A stretch of 64,000 bases of DNA, taken from assembly GCA_009617715.1 (NCBI GenBank), contig VTFK01000049.1, positions 744,001 to 808,000 on the forward strand. The letters run 5' to 3'. The notes beneath the pieces were generated by a model. It saw only the letters and a program-made list of their open reading frames with translations. It was not told the origin of the DNA and searched no databases. The position numbers and the translations under genes are program-made. Shown here one piece after another: positions 62,105-64,000 of this stretch (its first letter is position 1; each line of letters opens with the position of its first letter). This DNA is from Plectrocnemia conspersa. Lineage: Eukaryota > Arthropoda > Insecta > Trichoptera > Polycentropodidae.

Positions 62105-62137
62105 GTTCTCAAGCGCGGGACTTCCCAAATTTGCTTT

Positions 62138-62902
62138 GACAGTTCTTCTGTCATCTGGCAAGAAATATGTTATAATCGCGGCATTTTTGTTACAAAGTGA
62201 CAATTGAAGATGATTCAAGTGATGCAGCATTTGAAATTATAGACAAAACTATAAATTGCGGGTGTGCCAGTAAGTGTTTAGTTATAAATGAATAATATAA
62301 CACGGTTATTCTAACAAAATTACTATTGACTTTCCAGGATCTAAATAAAAAAGACAAACAGCGGTGATTTGGCAATTAAAGGTATACATACCGAGTTAAT
62401 TAAACATATTACAATGCTAGTAATAATAAAAAAATATATGACATAATGTGACAATTTTGTAGTAGATGAAAAGATGACAATCTACGTGTTTAATCCTCTA
62501 CAGTACATCCATCAATTGTGTTGTGTTCTTCGGTTGTCGTTTAAATTTAATTTATGGATTATATTAGTAGTAATAATGTGTTCAATGTTTACTCTTGATA
62601 GGAGTTTTATTGTTTTTTAATTATTTTTCAGAAGCAATGATGGAACAATTTGATGACCTATATGGCTACAACGTAGAATTGGTATATATAAACAAAGAGT
62701 TAATCTTCTCGTGTTGAAGTCACTGTCAGCAAGTATTATCTTTTTATAAAGAACATACTACATAAGTTTGATGTAACTGAATATCTTAAATTTGGCTATT
62801 CAGAAAGAGGAATGATGGCACAGAACAAAAATTGTACATATTTTGCCACATCGGAATTAAAAATAACCCACTCTTAGATATTTTGGCTATCGATTATTCC
62901 AG
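62138..62902 (+). CDS. Candidate small spliced gene, function unknown; frame disturbed in exon 4
   Basis: A TGACAG...CTGTCA inverted motif (62138-62154) marks a possible promoter. Intron 1 (62270-62337, 68 bases) has GTAAGT, a TTCTAAC branch site and TTTCCAG. Intron 2 (62382-62631) has GTATAC and a pyrimidine-rich ATTTTTCAG. Intron 3 (62682-62751, 70 bases) has GTATAT and TTATAAAG. Exons 1-2 look untranslated. Exon 3 starts translation at ATG 62637 (MMEQFDDLYGYNVEL, phase 0) and joins in frame to exon 4 (NILHKFDVTEYLKFGYSERG...). As written, exon 4 soon stops at TAG. A second frame from 62805 (NDGTEQKLYIFCHIGIKNNP, then LLDILAIDYSR) looks more protein-like and reaches a donor CCAG|GTATGC at 62902, as if one base were missing near 62811. 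A further open stretch (TSKKLHIYKLSDSADLIDIN...) runs at about 62955-63055. ILAIDYSRYAI loosely resembles the lipocalin TDY-x-x-YAI motif; that is too little to name it. It may be a pseudogene. Confidence 0.4.
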
Positions 62903-63156
62903 GTATGCAATCACATATTTATAATCATTGTAAAATGTCGTTTATTAGATAACATCCAAGAAACTACACATTTATAAGCTGTCCGACAGCGCCGATTTGA
63001 TCGACATTAACTTTCAATCCTCACATACTAAGGATATATTACACGTTCATGTTTAAAACATAACTGGTTAATTTAAAATTCTTAAAATCTAATGTATATG
63101 TGTATTAAATCGGAAAGCAATGATAATGTTTATGTAATATAAAAGAAAAAACTCAC

Positions 63157-63206
63157 TTTTCGGCCTCGGAGCCCGGCGACGGGATTTCAAAATTTGAAGA
63201 TTTCAT
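63157..63206 (-). CDS. Candidate first coding exon (MKSSNFEIPSPGSEAE) with GTGAGT donor
   Basis: ATG at 63206 (G at -3) opens 16 codons plus two bases and ends at a consensus GTGAGT donor (63151-63156). The CpG-rich core is an island in AT-rich DNA. The same exon, donor and flanks recur 194 bases away at 63351-63400. The gene would continue to lower coordinates; no second exon was recognised. The acidic, Ser/Pro-rich start suggests a disordered N-terminus; function unknown. Confidence 0.45.
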
Positions 63207-63350
63207 TACAAAGATTGTTTTATGATTGTTTATCTAATTTAATCAATGTATTCTTCTAATCCTAAACACATTATGAATATATTTAATTTTCATGGTTATA
63301 ACACACCTAGTTAATTTGCAATCCGATTATTTATAAAAGCAAAAACTCAC

Positions 63351-63400
63351 TTTTAGGCCTCGGAGCCCGTCGCCGGGAATTCAAAATTTGAAAATTTCAT
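63351..63400 (-). pseudogene. Tandem duplicate of the 63206 first exon with a nonsense codon
   Basis: It aligns base for base with 63157-63206, including the start codon and GTGAGT donor, but codon 16 is TAA (63353-63355) where the other copy has GAA. Several other codons differ (NFEFPATGSEA against NFEIPSPGSEA). It is either a dead copy or an untranslatable alternative first exon. Confidence 0.45.
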
Positions 63401-63606
63401 TTCGAAGATTATTTTATGATTGTTTATCTAGTTTAATCAATGTATTCTTCTAATCCTCAACACATTATGTACATATTTCATTTTTATTCAGTCAAATGAC
63501 GAATTAATGAAAATTATTGTCGCGTAGCAAAATTTTATTATTAAATAATAATTATTTAAAAGTGTTATCACGGTACTATCTATTTGAATTTGAATGCTTA
63601 TTTTTC

Positions 63607-63651
63607 ATTGGTCGACGCTATTTGAATATTTGAATGCTTATTTTTGATTGG
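63607..63651 (-). promoter_or_regulatory. Paired CCAAT boxes in a 40-base tandem repeat
   Basis: CCAAT occurs on the minus strand at 63607-63611 and 63647-63651, each followed by CAAAAATAAGCATTC or a close variant. They lie about 200-250 bases upstream of the ATG at 63400, a fitting distance for a minus-strand promoter. Confidence 0.4.
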
Positions 63652-64000
63652 TCGAAACAACAGAACGCATCACCGGCGGCACGAAAATCAATCGGAACAA
63701 ATTCAATTTTAATTTTTATTATTATTTATTATTATAATTAAATATATTTCCTTTGTTTACGTGTATTGTTACACACCATTCATACAAAGCGTTACGATTT
63801 ATAGAGTATAGAATTGAACGGAGAATGTTTCATTGAAAGTTATGCGCGTCCGGAAGCGACGACGGCTTAGAACAATTATATATAAGATATTTTCCTAAGA
63901 ATTAATAATTTTAAAATTAAAGAATCGATTCACTGAAAATAGTTCTGATACTATTTTTCAAATTATTTTAATAATATTGATTCGATTGTTATTTCTATTT

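Larger units (their letters stand above)
63139..63484. repeat. Two-copy tandem duplication, period 194
   Basis: The block around the minus-strand exon (63139-63290) recurs at 63333-63484 with high identity across both the GC-rich exon core and the AT-rich flank. The spacer also shows similarity (AACATAACTGGTTAATTT near 63057), so the original unit was probably longer. Confidence 0.75.

Noticed and set aside
62804..62945. Naming the 62 kb gene a lipocalin from LAIDYSRYAI
   Set aside because: The match is one short motif, the frame stops soon after, and no lipocalin N-terminal G-x-W motif was found.

Overview
The window is insect nuclear DNA. It is strongly AT-rich, broken by short GC- and CpG-richer pockets. 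It carries an RR-1 cuticular protein gene, insect-style short introns (68-70 bases), decayed mariner/Tc1 transposases, tRNA-derived SINE-like repeats and several MITE families. CpG is not depleted in the GC pockets, which is common in Hymenoptera and some Hemiptera, but I cannot fix the order. The window is gene-poor.

The one clear complete gene is a single-exon, minus-strand RR-1 cuticle protein at 57637-58401. It has a TATA box and a TCAGT initiator 31 bases apart, and an AATAAA poly(A) signal just after the stop. Four further genes show only parts. A minus-strand exon at 2717-2891 carries a signal peptide and ends in a GTGAGT donor. A plus-strand exon at 7023-7161 has a candidate start and a GTAAAT donor. 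A small plus-strand gene at about 62138-62905 has at least three short introns. A minus-strand first exon near 63157-63206 is tandemly duplicated (63351-63400), with a nonsense codon in the duplicate and two CCAAT boxes upstream.

Most of the remaining sequence is repeats. One family dominates. It is a composite foldback element built from (i) a ~180-base module 'D' with inverted ends CAGGGACGTCATTT, (ii) ~175-base units carrying TTTTGACGTGAATTTTTGAC, often tandem and head-to-head around a palindrome, and (iii) an AT-rich body 'A'. At least a dozen full or partial copies lie at 4446, 11252, 22332, 26612, 35690, 41078, 44765, 48194, 53890, 54905 and 60549. One copy sits inside a Helitron-like element (44657-45695). 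Other elements are three decayed mariners (30966+, 39985+, 35438-), a Tc1/Tc3-like remnant (12486), a LINE RT fragment (47122), a DDE transposase fragment (9407-), a piggyBac-like MITE with TTAA flanks (42721), three other MITE families, a ~355-base satellite-like array (14905-16420) and a ~180-base uninterrupted (AT)n tract (16487).

GC-richer pockets (about 1320-1800, 6480-6900, 10550-11110, 13440-13930, 16730-17230, 17560-18000, 20410-21110, 25200-26090, 28750-30480, 33480-34210, 37800-38370, 43440-44240, 54060-54600) show no convincing coding signal and are likely intronic or intergenic unique DNA between repeat insertions. The genes show no evident functional link; the partial exons suggest that long introns or intergenic gaps cover most of the window.
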